Positions 23,561 to 32,298 of a stretch of DNA of 43,291 nucleotides are shown here, in pieces. The DNA comes from CAZAKZ01 sp964485695 (GTDB lineage: Bacteria > Planctomycetota > JAFGQW01): assembly GCA_964485695.1 (NCBI GenBank), contig CAZAKZ010000036.1, positions 1 to 43,291 on the forward strand, given 5' to 3'. Under the pieces are notes generated by a model. It did not search any database. It was given only the letters and a program-made list of their open reading frames with translations, and had not been told where the DNA came from. Position numbers and translations under genes: made by a program. The number at the start of each line of letters is the position of its first letter. Position 1 is the stretch's first letter.

Positions 23561-26239
23561 ATGCGTACCACCCTGGCCCTGTGCGTCTTGATCCTCCTCC
23601 CCGGCGTGGTACTGGACGGGATCTGGTCACGCGGCGAGGTGCATTACGCGGCCGGAGTGCTCGAGGCCAATGATCTGCCCTGGTATCGCATGCAGCCAGC
23701 GGGCTTCACCCGGGCGGAGAATCCTCTCCTGTCCGACATGGTCTACCAGTTTCTCCCTTGGGATTGCGTTTCAAGGCGATTATGGCGTGGAATCCTGCCA
23801 CCGCTGTGGAATCCCCTGGGCGGGGCCGGCGTGCCGCTGCTGGCCAATCCTCAGGCCGGGGTCCTGGACCCCGTGCGCCTGGTCGGACTCTGTCTCAACT
23901 CCAGGTCTGCCCCGGCGCTTCGCGCCTGGGTCCGTCTCGCTCTTGCCGGGCTTTTTTGCTTCGGCCTTCTTCGCCACCTGGGCACCCGACGTCTCTCTTC
24001 CCTGACCGGGGCTGCAGCCTATCAGCTCGGGGGATTCATGATTCCGTGGCTCGCACACCCACATTCCGGCTGTGCGCTCTTCTTTCCGGCGCTTATCTGG
24101 GCCGGCAGTGCCCTGCTCCGGAGTGGCGGGCCTCGACCTTTCTGTGCCCTGGCCCTTGTCTTCGGGCTCCAGTTCCTGGCCGGCCATCCGGAGACCGGCC
24201 TGCACATGGTGATCCTGGCGGGTCTGTTCTGGCTCATGACGGGGACCGGCGCAGGAAAAAGGTCCTGGTTCAAGGTGGGGCTCGCCCTTGCGACCGGCCT
24301 GCTCCTGGCCGCGCCCCTCCTCCTGCCGTTCCTAGAATACCTGGTCCAGAGCGCCGGATTCCTGTCCCGGACGGCCGGACCGCCCGAGCCCCTCATCCCG
24401 ATTTCCGGAGCGGCCACATTCCTCGTGCCCCGGGTCTTTGGCTGGATCCAGGGCGGCGTATGGTCCGGACCTCTCAACGCCAATGAGGTAGTGGCCTATA
24501 TCGGCGTGATTCCCTGGCTGCTGGCGCCCCTCGCATTCATGAATCCACGCCATCGCCGGCCTGCACTGGCCTTTGGAGTGATCCTGGCCTTCTCGGCCGC
24601 GGCAACATATGGAGTCCCCGGCCTTCGCGATGTCCTGGAGTCGCTTCCCGTGTTTGGGTGGGGTTCCACTCGTCGCCTCCTACTCGGTGTGGTCCTGGCT
24701 GGCGCCATCCTGGGCGGCCTCGGCCTGGATGTCCTGGTGCGCCACGCCGCTGCACCCGGACCCAGGGCGTGGTGGGGGAGCGCAGCGGCAGCCGCGGCCG
24801 GACTCTTCGCCTGCCTGGCCGGGGTTCGGGCCCTGGCCGATCCCTGGTCCGCCTTCCGGGAAAGTCCTGTGGCATGGAGCCTGTTTCTGGGGCAGGCCCT
24901 CGGGGTCCTGATCCTGATCCGGATCATCTCGGGCCACAAGTTAAACCGCATGTGGGCGTGGGTTTTCCTGCCCCTCCTGGTGGCCGACCTGGGTTATCAA
25001 TGGCGCGGGTACCAGCCCACCGCGCCTGCAGCCGAGGTCATGGCCACAACCCCGTCCCTAGAAGCGCTCCTCACCCGGGCCAGGCCAGGAGATCGCACTC
25101 TGGTGCTGCCGGTCCGGGGCCGGGAGAAGCTCTTTCCCCCCAACACCCTTCAAGCCTACGGATTATCTGATCTCAGAAATTTCGATGTTCTCGAGATCCC
25201 TTGCTACAGGGATCTGCACCAGCGAGTAGTCAACTATCCATCCAAGGACCGGTTCTGCGGCCCGGAAGCGAACCTCCTCGGCGCCCGGTTCCTGGCCTCC
25301 TCCGTGCCCCTGGAATGCGTGCCATCGGCGTGCCGCCTGCTTCCCGGGCAGGAGCATGCCTGCCTGTTTCCGGAAGTGGAGATCGTCCGGCACCTGGAAG
25401 TCCTGTCCTATCTCATGACGGGCGAGACCTACGTCCAGGATGAGGCCGTGGCCGAGGTCAAGGTCCTGGCCCGGGCGGACGGGAACGAGGACGAGGTGCA
25501 CACCTTTGCTCTGAGGGCGGGTCGGGAAACAGCGGACTGGGCTCTCCCCCAGCTGAAGTCGAGGGTGGCCCATCGGAGGCCCACCGTGACCCGGGTTGTC
25601 ACGGTTCGCGACGGGTCGGGTCGGCCCTATCCCCGGTATGTGTATCGACACAGGTTCCCGTGGCAGCGGGAATGGGGGAGGCCCGTGGGCGCCAGTATAC
25701 GTTTCATCGGGAGTCGCGGGTTCCTGGAAGTGGACGGCGTCGGAGTTGTGGATGAGGCCGGGCGTTCCTCCCTGGAGCCCCGACAACAGCCCTTTTTCCG
25801 GCGTGAGATCCTGCTCTACGAGAACGAGGAAGCCGTGCCAAGGGCCTTTCTCCTTCCCGCCGCAAAGGTGCGGGCCGAGGCTTCCCGGACCGATGTTCCT
25901 CGAAGGGAAGACGTCCGTCCGGCCCGGCTTGTCGAGGTCGCCTCGGATCATGTCCTTGTGAGGGGAGAGGCCATGAAGGACGAGGTCCTGGTCCTGACGG
26001 ACACCTGGTTTCCCGGCTGGCAGGCAGAACTGGACACCGGGTCCGGTGTCCAGCAGATTCCCGTGACCCGGGTCTTTTCCGCCTTCCGGGCGGTGCGGGT
26101 CCCCCCCGGGGCCTTCTCCATCACCTTCCACTACCGTCCGGCCAGCTTTCTTTGGGGGCTGTTCGCCCTCGGTCTCGGGATCTGTATCCTCCTGTCTTCC
26201 TTCCTGGTTAGGAAGTTGTTCCGCCGTGTTCAAGCCTGA
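23561..26239 (+). CDS. YfhO-type polytopic membrane protein
   Basis: The 892 residues resemble the YfhO family of large membrane proteins with a GT-C glycosyltransferase-like architecture. The first third has the family hallmarks DMVYQFLPWDCVSRRLWRG and LPPLWNPLGGAGVPLLANPQ, the second being the LPLWNP..GxPLLA motif. About ten to twelve hydrophobic helices span residues 1-480. A large extracytoplasmic region follows (about 490-860), with a last helix (GLFALGLGICILLSSFLV) and a basic tail. Members decorate surface polymers with sugars from a lipid carrier, but the substrate here is unknown. The ATG at 23561 has GGAGAGG upstream. There is no cognate glycosyltransferase next to it. Confidence 0.85.
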   Translation: MRTTLALCVLILLPGVVLDGIWSRGEVHYAAGVLEANDLPWYRMQPAGFTRAENPLLSDMVYQFLPWDCVSRRLWRGILPPLWNPLGGAGVPLLANPQAGVLDPVRLVGLCLNSRSAPALRAWVRLALAGLFCFGLLRHLGTRRLSSLTGAAAYQLGGFMIPWLAHPHSGCALFFPALIWAGSALLRSGGPRPFCALALVFGLQFLAGHPETGLHMVILAGLFWLMTGTGAGKRSWFKVGLALATGLLLAAPLLLPFLEYLVQSAGFLSRTAGPPEPLIPISGAATFLVPRVFGWIQGGVWSGPLNANEVVAYIGVIPWLLAPLAFMNPRHRRPALAFGVILAFSAAATYGVPGLRDVLESLPVFGWGSTRRLLLGVVLAGAILGGLGLDVLVRHAAAPGPRAWWGSAAAAAAGLFACLAGVRALADPWSAFRESPVAWSLFLGQALGVLILIRIISGHKLNRMWAWVFLPLLVADLGYQWRGYQPTAPAAEVMATTPSLEALLTRARPGDRTLVLPVRGREKLFPPNTLQAYGLSDLRNFDVLEIPCYRDLHQRVVNYPSKDRFCGPEANLLGARFLASSVPLECVPSACRLLPGQEHACLFPEVEIVRHLEVLSYLMTGETYVQDEAVAEVKVLARADGNEDEVHTFALRAGRETADWALPQLKSRVAHRRPTVTRVVTVRDGSGRPYPRYVYRHRFPWQREWGRPVGASIRFIGSRGFLEVDGVGVVDEAGRSSLEPRQQPFFRREILLYENEEAVPRAFLLPAAKVRAEASRTDVPRREDVRPARLVEVASDHVLVRGEAMKDEVLVLTDTWFPGWQAELDTGSGVQQIPVTRVFSAFRAVRVPPGAFSITFHYRPASFLWGLFALGLGICILLSSFLVRKLFRRVQA

Positions 26240-26344
26240 TCGCCGGAAGGTCGATGTCTAATCCGGATCATACACGCCGGGGACGCAGTGTCGATCTTTT
26301 CGGATCGCATGGTCCTGTTTCCCGGACGATTGGGTACCAAGAAC

Positions 26345-27337
26345 ATGATGAAAATACTGGTTGCTGCCGCTGCCGATCCAGAACCCTCGTCGATTCCGGC
26401 CCAGCTCGAGCAGGCCGGATTCGAGGTCCTCACCGCCGAGGACGGGGCGACTGCGATGCGGATCCTGGAAACCCATCGACCGGATCTTGCCGTGGTGGAC
26501 CAGGACCTGGAGCCCGTGGACGGTCTGTCGCTGTCGGGGTGGTTGAAGGACCACCGGAAGCTGCACAGGATTCCAGTGATCCTACTCGTTGACCCGAAGG
26601 CGATGAACGATCCCACTTCTCTGGCCGATTCCGGCATGGCGGACATGGTTCTCAAGCCGATTCGCATCACCGAACTCGTGGCGCGGGTGATGTTGAGGGT
26701 GGACAACGAGGAGAAGCTCGCCGCCCTTTTCTCGCAGAGGGAAGTGAACCGGATGGCCCTCCAGGAAACGCTGACCTCGTACCTCCACAGGCACAGGAAC
26801 CGGGAGGAAGAGATTCTCGGCCTCCTCTTCACGGACCCTGAAACAGGCCTGAACAACCGTGCCTATTTCAAGATCAAGCTGAGTGAAGAGCTCAAGAGAG
26901 CCCAGAGATACGGTCATCCGCTCAGCACGTTGCTCATCAAGCTCAGCAGCGGGGAAAGCGAGAAGGATAACGGGGGAGAGGGGAATCCGCCTTCCGCCCT
27001 GACCCTCAAGGAGATCGCCGGGATTCTATTGCTCGAGTCCAGAGACCTGGATATCATCGGTCGCTTCGGGTATTCGGACTTCTCCCTGCTGCTGCCGGAC
27101 ACGGACCAGGACGGCGCCGTCTTCCTGGCACAGCGCATCAGTGAACACATCATCACGCATCCTTTTACCGAGAACACCGGGGGCCGGGATTTCCAGGTGC
27201 GCATCGGCGTCGCCACCTACCCCTTGACGGGTGTCCACAGGCCGCAGGACTTCATGAACCGTGCCTACGAGGCGCTTAAGAAAGCGCAGAGTTTCGGCAA
27301 GAAAGAGATCTGCATCTGGGAATCCGCGGTGAAGTGA
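26345..27337 (+). CDS. Response regulator with degenerate GGDEF domain
   Basis: The 330 residues (ATG at 26345; a GTG at 26288 is possible) start with a receiver domain: acidic Asp11, phospho-acceptor Asp52 in LAVVDQDLEPVDG, and Lys104 in MVLKPIRI. A coiled linker leads to a C-terminal GGDEF fold, recognised by DPETGLNNRAYF (164-175) and RIGVATYP near the end. The active-site loop reads GYSDF (242-246) instead of GGDEF/GGEEF, and an insertion rich in Gly, Ser and Glu (201-218) precedes it. Cyclic-di-GMP synthesis is therefore unlikely, and a nucleotide-sensing or purely regulatory role is more probable. It follows the YfhO gene by 105 bases on the same strand; no histidine kinase is nearby. 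Confidence 0.82.
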   Translation: MMKILVAAAADPEPSSIPAQLEQAGFEVLTAEDGATAMRILETHRPDLAVVDQDLEPVDGLSLSGWLKDHRKLHRIPVILLVDPKAMNDPTSLADSGMADMVLKPIRITELVARVMLRVDNEEKLAALFSQREVNRMALQETLTSYLHRHRNREEEILGLLFTDPETGLNNRAYFKIKLSEELKRAQRYGHPLSTLLIKLSSGESEKDNGGEGNPPSALTLKEIAGILLLESRDLDIIGRFGYSDFSLLLPDTDQDGAVFLAQRISEHIITHPFTENTGGRDFQVRIGVATYPLTGVHRPQDFMNRAYEALKKAQSFGKKEICIWESAVK

Positions 27338-27350
27338 AGTTCTTATCCGC

Positions 27351-28064
27351 TCAGGCCAGGCACAGGAAATCCAGGATCCGCTTCCAGTCCTTCAGATCTT
27401 GAACGACAAGATGGGCCCCTTCGCTTTCGAAGTCCGCACGGATCGTGCCCGTCGTCATGACACCGAGGCACCACGCACCGACCGCGCGGCCCGCTCGAAC
27501 GTCGTGAACGGTATCTCCGATGACCAGAGCGGGAGTGGTCGGATTTCCGGCCCGCTCCCGGCCCCGCTGGAGGGCGGCCTGCGTGAGTACGGCGCGGTCT
27601 TCCGAATCCGAGCCGAATCCCCCGAAGTCGAAATACGACGCAAGGTCACCCCGTCGGAGTTTGAGTTCGGAGGCCTTCTCGAGGTTTCCCGTGGCCAGGC
27701 CCAGATGAGCCGTCTCGAATCGGCGTAGCCGTTCCAGGAGATCCAGAACCCCGGGCATGACTTCAAAGCCGGGCGCGTCCCTCAGTTCCTCCTCCAGGAG
27801 TATCGTGTAGGCGGCTCCCAGCGAGTCGATCTCCTCCGCCTCGGGACTCCGGTTGAGGTGATTTCGGATCATCTGCCGCAGGATGGCCGGATCCGTCATG
27901 CCGTGGGGGCGGATGCCTTCAAAAGCGTTCTCCACGCCGTACCGTTCCCGGAACACCGTGTTCAGGGCCCGGGAGCCGGCCCCCCCGCTACGCAGGAGAG
28001 TGCCGTCGATATCAAATAGGAGGAGGATGGGGGTCGTGGCAGGATCCGGTTTCAAGGGATGCAC
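27351..28064 (-). CDS. HAD-family phosphatase, phosphoglycolate phosphatase-like
   Basis: The 237 residues carry complete HAD motifs: FDIDGTLLRSGG with Asp18 and Asp20, motif II GLATGN with Thr125, a lysine-rich stretch SELKLRR, and motif IV VIGDTVHDVRAG with Asp184 and Asp188. The phrase FGSDSEDRAVL (150-160) is typical of phosphoglycolate phosphatase-like members. The helical cap lies between residues 30 and 100. It should hydrolyse a small phosphate ester; the substrate is not determined. It starts two bases after the zinc-ribbon gene and is the last gene of a tight three-gene operon. It ends 13 bases from the convergent response regulator gene. Confidence 0.9.
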   Translation of the reverse strand: MHPLKPDPATTPILLLFDIDGTLLRSGGAGSRALNTVFRERYGVENAFEGIRPHGMTDPAILRQMIRNHLNRSPEAEEIDSLGAAYTILLEEELRDAPGFEVMPGVLDLLERLRRFETAHLGLATGNLEKASELKLRRGDLASYFDFGGFGSDSEDRAVLTQAALQRGRERAGNPTTPALVIGDTVHDVRAGRAVGAWCLGVMTTGTIRADFESEGAHLVVQDLKDWKRILDFLCLA

Positions 28065-28066
28065 TT

Positions 28067-28420
28067 TCAGGAATCAGTCGTCCATCGGGGCGGGCTGAAA
28101 AGCAGAATGTCTCTTGAACACATTTCACACCGCACGTGATAGCTCTTACGTCGCAGGGCGGTGATGAAGACGATGATTCCGAACACGACGGAAAGGCCGC
28201 AACAGAGCACCAGCAGAAGAATCCTGTCGGGAATGATCCGGATGAAGTGGACGATGAGTGCAACCGTGATCACCGCGGAGGCGACCATGAGTGTCTTGCC
28301 CACCGGGGAGATTACGGTTTTGACGGAGTGCGTCGTGGGGCTCTTGCAGTCCGAGCAATACCGCTTCCCACGCGAGTACGGAACGATCGGGAGATGTGGG
28401 CTCGGGCTCACGAACGTCAT
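28067..28420 (-). CDS. Small zinc-ribbon membrane protein, function unknown
   Basis: The 117 residues have CSDC near position 22-25, two hydrophobic helices (about 44-64 and 67-90, VASAVITVALIVHF and LLLVLCCGLSVVFGIIVFI), and a second pair of cysteines, CEMC, near 98-101. The two CxxC pairs lie on the same side of the membrane if both helices cross, so they could bind one metal ion. I do not recognise a family. Its ATG overlaps the stop of the aminotransferase gene by four bases, and the HAD gene follows two bases later, so it is translated as part of that operon. Confidence 0.72.
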   Translation of the reverse strand: MTFVSPSPHLPIVPYSRGKRYCSDCKSPTTHSVKTVISPVGKTLMVASAVITVALIVHFIRIIPDRILLLVLCCGLSVVFGIIVFITALRRKSYHVRCEMCSRDILLFSPPRWTTDS

Positions 28421-29310
28421 TCAGCGTCCTCCTCTGGCGATTTCAGACGGGTCTCCTCCACCCACGTCTCGAGCATGGCCTGGAAACTCTCCTGCAGCGA
28501 GGCCGATACCGGGCCAGGCACCTCGGGAAAGGAGTGCTCGTTGATCCGCACGACGGGGGAGACTTCCCGGCTGACCGAGGTGACGAAGGCCTCCTGCGCT
28601 GCCAGCAATTCAGACAGGGGGAAGGCACCCTCGGTCACCTTGATCCCGTTTTCCCGAGCCAGGTGGATCAGGATGTTTCTCGTGCTTCCGTCGATACAAC
28701 TCGTTTCCAGAGAAGGCGTGAACAGTTCTCCGTCGCGAACCCAGAACAGATTGCCCGTGGAGACCTCCACCACGTGGTCGGATTCGTTCTGGATCAGGTC
28801 GTCGTCGTATTGCTTCTTCAGGGCTTCCCGCCTGCACTGGACATAGGTCAGGTTGGAGGTGGCCTTGATACCCGCCAGCGGACGACGGGTGTGGAGCCGG
28901 AAGGGGGCCGTATGGAGGGATTCCCCTGGCGGGCGGGGCTTCAGGTCCTGGGTGAGGATGAGGAGGTCTGCTGTGCTGAGGTTGGAACCGGTAAACCGGG
29001 AATAGCGTCCGGCGACTCCGCCCAGGAGAATGATCCGGCCGATACCCCCCTTCAGGCTGTTGCGCCTCGCAAGGTCGAAGAGATCGACTTCGAGGTTCTC
29101 GAAGGCCTCCTGCAGGGGAATCCCCATCTGGCCGGCGTCTTTCGTGAGGCGCTGGATATGAGCCTCCAGGTTGAAGGGCAGGCCTTCATAGATCCGCACC
29201 GTAGTGCATATACCCCAACCGGAATGGATGCCCGCAGACGTCGGATCCAGACGGACTTCCCGCACGGGCAAGAAGTGCCCGTTCAGCACTGCAATCTTGT
29301 GAAAGTCCAC
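28417..29310 (-). CDS. Class IV aminotransferase (branched-chain aminotransferase / ADC lyase family)
   Basis: I prefer the GTG at 29310, which has AAGGGA seven bases upstream and yields an N-terminus (DFHKIAVLNGHFLPV) like those of the family; an ATG at 29370 would add 20 residues. From the GTG the protein is 297 residues. Class IV landmarks are GIKATSNLTYV with the PLP-binding lysine, the signature region VVEVSTGNLFWVRDGEL, and SRNILIHLA-like STRNILIHLA. The family includes branched-chain and D-amino acid aminotransferases and aminodeoxychorismate lyase; the choice is not clear from sequence. It leads the operon with the zinc-ribbon protein and HAD phosphatase, joined by a 4-base overlap. 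Confidence 0.87.
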   Translation of the reverse strand: MDFHKIAVLNGHFLPVREVRLDPTSAGIHSGWGICTTVRIYEGLPFNLEAHIQRLTKDAGQMGIPLQEAFENLEVDLFDLARRNSLKGGIGRIILLGGVAGRYSRFTGSNLSTADLLILTQDLKPRPPGESLHTAPFRLHTRRPLAGIKATSNLTYVQCRREALKKQYDDDLIQNESDHVVEVSTGNLFWVRDGELFTPSLETSCIDGSTRNILIHLARENGIKVTEGAFPLSELLAAQEAFVTSVSREVSPVVRINEHSFPEVPGPVSASLQESFQAMLETWVEETRLKSPEEDAE

Positions 29311-29434
29311 GCGAATCCCTTCCCGCCTCCGTGAGGCGATGAAACCGAGTCGGGTCCGTCCGGAAAACATAGGGCCCGGGCAGAAATAACTCCCGCATTT
29401 TCAGGAGAGATTTTTGACCGGGCCCAGGGGTGGA

Positions 29435-30673
29435 TCATGGCGCCTTCTCAATCGATTCAATACCGGTGTCGGGAAAGGGAGAAGTGAGGAGTCCGAGCAC
29501 GCTCCGGCCCCGGCGGACCAGAAAAACCCGTACTTCGACGGGTCCTTTTCCACGGGAGCCGCGCAGGAATTCGGCTTCGTTCACGGCAACGCCGTGGAGA
29601 GAATATTCAACACGGTCCGCTTTTCTCGCAGCCAGTTCATTTCGTAAATTCCGGCGAGAAAAGGGGAAAGCCGCCAGGATTTCGTAGCACCGGGTCCACG
29701 GTCTCCCCACCGGGGCCTCGGCCGTGAGCAGGGCAACGTGGGGATCCAGGAAATCGGCGGAGATGGCCACCGCCAGATCCTGGACCAGATGGGCCCGGAT
29801 CACGGCGGGATCGGGCACCACCACGTATCGGCGCGGTGGGGCTGTCGCACCCTTCCCCACCTCTCCGCTCCCGGTGAGGGTTTCCCCGCCAGGCAGGTGG
29901 GTAGCACGGCGCCGGGCGGTCCGGAAGGCTCCGGTCCACAGGATCATGGCACGGCATTCCCCTCCCAGGGAGAGGGTCTCGATTTCTCCGGGCTCCAGAT
30001 CGGAAAGTGCCGATTCCGGCGTTGCCGGGCCCAGGCTCACGGCACCGTCCTGGATGGTCTCGAGCAGGCTGGCAAGATAGGAAAGGGGCGGAAGAAAGGA
30101 TTCCGTGTCTTTCACGCGCCTGCCTCCGATGCGACGGGAGGGATCCCAGTGATAGGCCTGGACACGGGGTAAAGACACGGTGAAATCCGCCTGCACGAAA
30201 TCGACCGGATGCACCGGGCCGTAGGATTTCAGGTTTTCTCGGGCCATTCTCAACCGGAGGCCCTCCCTCTCACACGCCACCACCCCGGCAAAACTCGACA
30301 GACCGATGATGTCTCCGCCGATCCCGCATCCAAGGTCCACCACTCTGTCGTAGCCGGAAAACCTGCGGCCCTTGTGCAGAGCGAGCGCCTCACCCGTGGC
30401 CTGTTCCAGGGCCTCGGGAAGGAAGTACATGGTGTCTGCGCGGCTGAACTTGGCGGCCGCCTTTCGGCGGAGGGTTGCGATGAGGTGGGCCAGGGTAGCG
30501 ACGTCATCAGGAAACCGGCGCCGGAGACGGGTCAAGCCGGTGAGGCCTTCCCCGATCTCTTCTGCCCTGCGCAGGATTTCCTGTCCCTCGGGAGACAGGA
30601 TCGTCTCGAATGTGCTCTCGTCGTACACGCGATTTGGTTTCCTATCCGGAACCCCGGCGATGTGGACCGACAC
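29435..30673 (-). CDS. SAM-dependent methyltransferase with THUMP-like domain
   Basis: The 412 residues combine a class I methyltransferase core with a C-terminal THUMP-like domain. The SAM-binding motif is VVDLGCGIGGDIIGL (111-125). The DPSRR at 177-181 stands where related proteins have DPxR. The last 80 residues (YEILAAFPFSRRNLRNEL then KADRVEYSLHG) match the THUMP-like domain seen in RNA-methylating or RNA-associated proteins. An RNA substrate is likely by family but not shown. The GTG at 30673 is the outermost start; a GTG at 30628 with AGGAAA upstream is equally plausible. The gene is separated from the aminotransferase operon by about 65-125 bases. Confidence 0.85.
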   Translation of the reverse strand: MSVHIAGVPDRKPNRVYDESTFETILSPEGQEILRRAEEIGEGLTGLTRLRRRFPDDVATLAHLIATLRRKAAAKFSRADTMYFLPEALEQATGEALALHKGRRFSGYDRVVDLGCGIGGDIIGLSSFAGVVACEREGLRLRMARENLKSYGPVHPVDFVQADFTVSLPRVQAYHWDPSRRIGGRRVKDTESFLPPLSYLASLLETIQDGAVSLGPATPESALSDLEPGEIETLSLGGECRAMILWTGAFRTARRRATHLPGGETLTGSGEVGKGATAPPRRYVVVPDPAVIRAHLVQDLAVAISADFLDPHVALLTAEAPVGRPWTRCYEILAAFPFSRRNLRNELAARKADRVEYSLHGVAVNEAEFLRGSRGKGPVEVRVFLVRRGRSVLGLLTSPFPDTGIESIEKAP

Positions 30674-31075
30674 CCTTCCTGGTACCCGTCCAGGTGCAGA
30701 TTTTATGCATGTCCGTCGTGATTATTGAAGTTTTAACTCATTAATATTTAGAAGATTACGATAATAGATCTGGGTACAGAACAGGAAAAGGATTCCCAGG
30801 CCCTGGCCTGGAGAATCGTGGAGACAGGGAGGCCACAGGAGCTTCAGTAGACCGAGCACCAGGACGCCCCCACCGGGGTCCTGGGCGCGATTTCGGGACA
30901 TATTCGATCCATGAGGGAGGGCCTCGAGTTCAAACTCGAGCCAGCGGACCTGAGGCCACTTCCCGCCTGACCGGGTGAATCATTAGGGATGGAGAACCCG
31001 GCTTGCATTGTCCCCTCATGGCTTTGCGCCCTCGGTTCAACAAAGATCCTGACCTGGGCCATGGGGAGAGACCGG
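30674..31075. other. Divergent AT-rich gap
   Basis: About 400 bases. An AT-rich island at 30719-30772 contrasts with the GC-rich surroundings and holds a possible minus-strand promoter. A short perfect hairpin (CCAGGCC/GGCCTGG) lies near 30795-30810. The 5' end of the next gene's longer frame (30989-31075) is not supported as coding. Confidence 0.5.
30700..30729 (-). promoter_or_regulatory. Possible promoter of the THUMP-like methyltransferase
   Basis: Minus-strand TTCAAT (30724-30729), 18 bases, then TAAAAT (30700-30705). The -10 matches the consensus at five positions and the -35 at three. It ends about 27 bases before the GTG at 30673. Confidence 0.3.
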
Positions 31076-31957
31076 ATGCCGGAATCCGTGGAAAGATTTC
31101 TGAGCGAGCTCAACAATCGCTACCCCGTAGATGAGAGATTCAGGCGGAATATCCGCCCCCTAGTCGAGAGCATCTTCGTCCAGTCGATTTCCTCGGAGGA
31201 GCGAGCGAGGCTCCTGAACCTGGTGGAACAGACCTTCAAGCGCCAGGTGGAAAATCGTGAGAATCTGGAACGCGCCAAGGATGGGATTCGCCGCATCTTT
31301 TCGAATCTCTACAAGAAGATACTCAAGGACCTGGGCCCCCAGGTGAAGGATCCGCAAGAAGAGAATCAGGATCTGCTCGGGCCGGACGGAGACGAGACGG
31401 CCTCGCCTCGCTCCGGACCTGAAGACGAGAAGAAAGAGGAACCGGAGAAAGAGGAAGGGGACAAGCCAGACGGCCTCAAGATCTGGAAGCCCGAATTCAT
31501 GAAGCCCCAGGATCCCGTCTGGAGCGACATCGGCAAGGAAGAGGACACCCCGGTGGAGCAAGAGTCAGAGGGAGAGCCGGTTCCCTACAAGAAGGACCTG
31601 CTGTTCGGGGAATTCCTCGTCCGGCACGGGGCCGTGGACCGCAGTGCCCTGCTCGGAGCCCTGGAGGACCAGATCCGTGAGAAACCCCTCATGGGATGGG
31701 TGGGGCTCCGGCGAGGGGTCCTCTCCGAGGATCAGGTTTTCCGGATCCTGACGCGTCAGGTCCAGGAGGACCGACGGTTCGGGGAGATCGCCGTTGAAGA
31801 GGGATACCTGGACGCGCACAAGCTGGACGAGCTGCGCCGGGTCCAGAAGAAGTACACGCCGTTGCTGGGCAGGATCCTGGTCAGCCGTGGCGACCTGACC
31901 GACGATGCCTTGCAGTATTACCTCGACGATTTTGCCGCGGAAAGCGGAGATAATTGA
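31076..31957 (+). CDS. Unknown protein with four short MshEN-like repeats
   Basis: The ATG at 31076 is chosen because GGGGAGAG lies about five bases before it; a longer frame reaches 30989. The 293 residues have a helical N-terminal domain (1-95, with many Arg/Leu heptad-like spacings), a disordered acidic linker (95-170, rich in Glu, Asp, Pro and Lys), and a C-terminal part of four related units of about 29 residues: FGEFLVRHGAVDRSAL (177), then GLRRGVLSEDQVFRIL (210), FGEIAVEEGYLDAHKL (235) and LGRILVSRGDLTDDAL (264). The unit (G.hLV..G.lt...L) resembles the N-terminal nucleotide-binding repeats of MshE/GspE-type ATPases, without any ATPase here. A role in secretion or c-di-GMP sensing is speculative. 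Confidence 0.65.
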   Translation: MPESVERFLSELNNRYPVDERFRRNIRPLVESIFVQSISSEERARLLNLVEQTFKRQVENRENLERAKDGIRRIFSNLYKKILKDLGPQVKDPQEENQDLLGPDGDETASPRSGPEDEKKEEPEKEEGDKPDGLKIWKPEFMKPQDPVWSDIGKEEDTPVEQESEGEPVPYKKDLLFGEFLVRHGAVDRSALLGALEDQIREKPLMGWVGLRRGVLSEDQVFRILTRQVQEDRRFGEIAVEEGYLDAHKLDELRRVQKKYTPLLGRILVSRGDLTDDALQYYLDDFAAESGDN

Positions 31958-32068
31958 GAGCTAGACCGAGGAAAATGAGTCCGATCCGGACTCGTGAAAA
32001 GCAGCCCCCGGTGGAGTGCCGGTTTGTATGAAGGCTGCGTTTCACATCATGGACCTCCCTGTGCGTTT

Positions 32069-32109
32069 GGGCCGTCTGGCCGAGGCCTCGGCCGGGCGGC
32101 CCCCTTTTT
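32069..32109 (+). terminator. Strong intrinsic terminator upstream of trmB
   Basis: GGGCCGTCTGGCCGAGG pairs with CCTCGGCCGGGCGGCCC over 17 positions, two of them G-T, around a small central turn, then a T run (32105-32109). It lies about 110 bases after the stop of the preceding plus-strand gene. Confidence 0.85.
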
Positions 32110-32178
32110 CATTCCTGTTGCCCAGGAACTTATTTCCCACCTTGAATTCTCTTGGCACGCCTCAGCGGGTCTGATAGC

Positions 32179-32230
32179 CATTGAACAGCCTGTGGACATA
32201 CTCTCGCGGGCAATTTGTCCCCAGGCAATG
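32179..32230. repeat. DnaA-box repeat, copy 6, inside a hairpin
   Basis: The minus-strand repeat (32186-32208) reads CGCGAGAGTATG then TCCACAGGCTG. Here the core is TGTCCACA rather than TATCCACA. It is enclosed by CATTG (32179-32183) and CAATG (32226-32230), and CCTGTGGACA pairs with TGTCCCCAGG with one mismatch. The change to GGACA is matched by TGTCC in the opposite arm. It lies about 70 bases before the trmB ATG. Confidence 0.7.
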
Positions 32231-32298
32231 AAGCACCGGGCGTATCCTGCTGCCGGCCAGTCCTCATGAATCGGGCCGCTGGTTCGTGGAGAAATGCC

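Larger units (their letters stand above)
31958..32298. other. Gap with terminator and DnaA-box hairpin before trmB
   Basis: About 340 bases without a gene. It contains a strong terminator (32069-32109) and the structured repeat copy 6 (32179-32230). Confidence 0.6.

Noticed and set aside
28136..29334. Plus-strand frames opposite the zinc-ribbon and aminotransferase genes
   Set aside because: They lie across three overlapping minus-strand genes with clear motifs and 4-base couplings, and show no family motif themselves.
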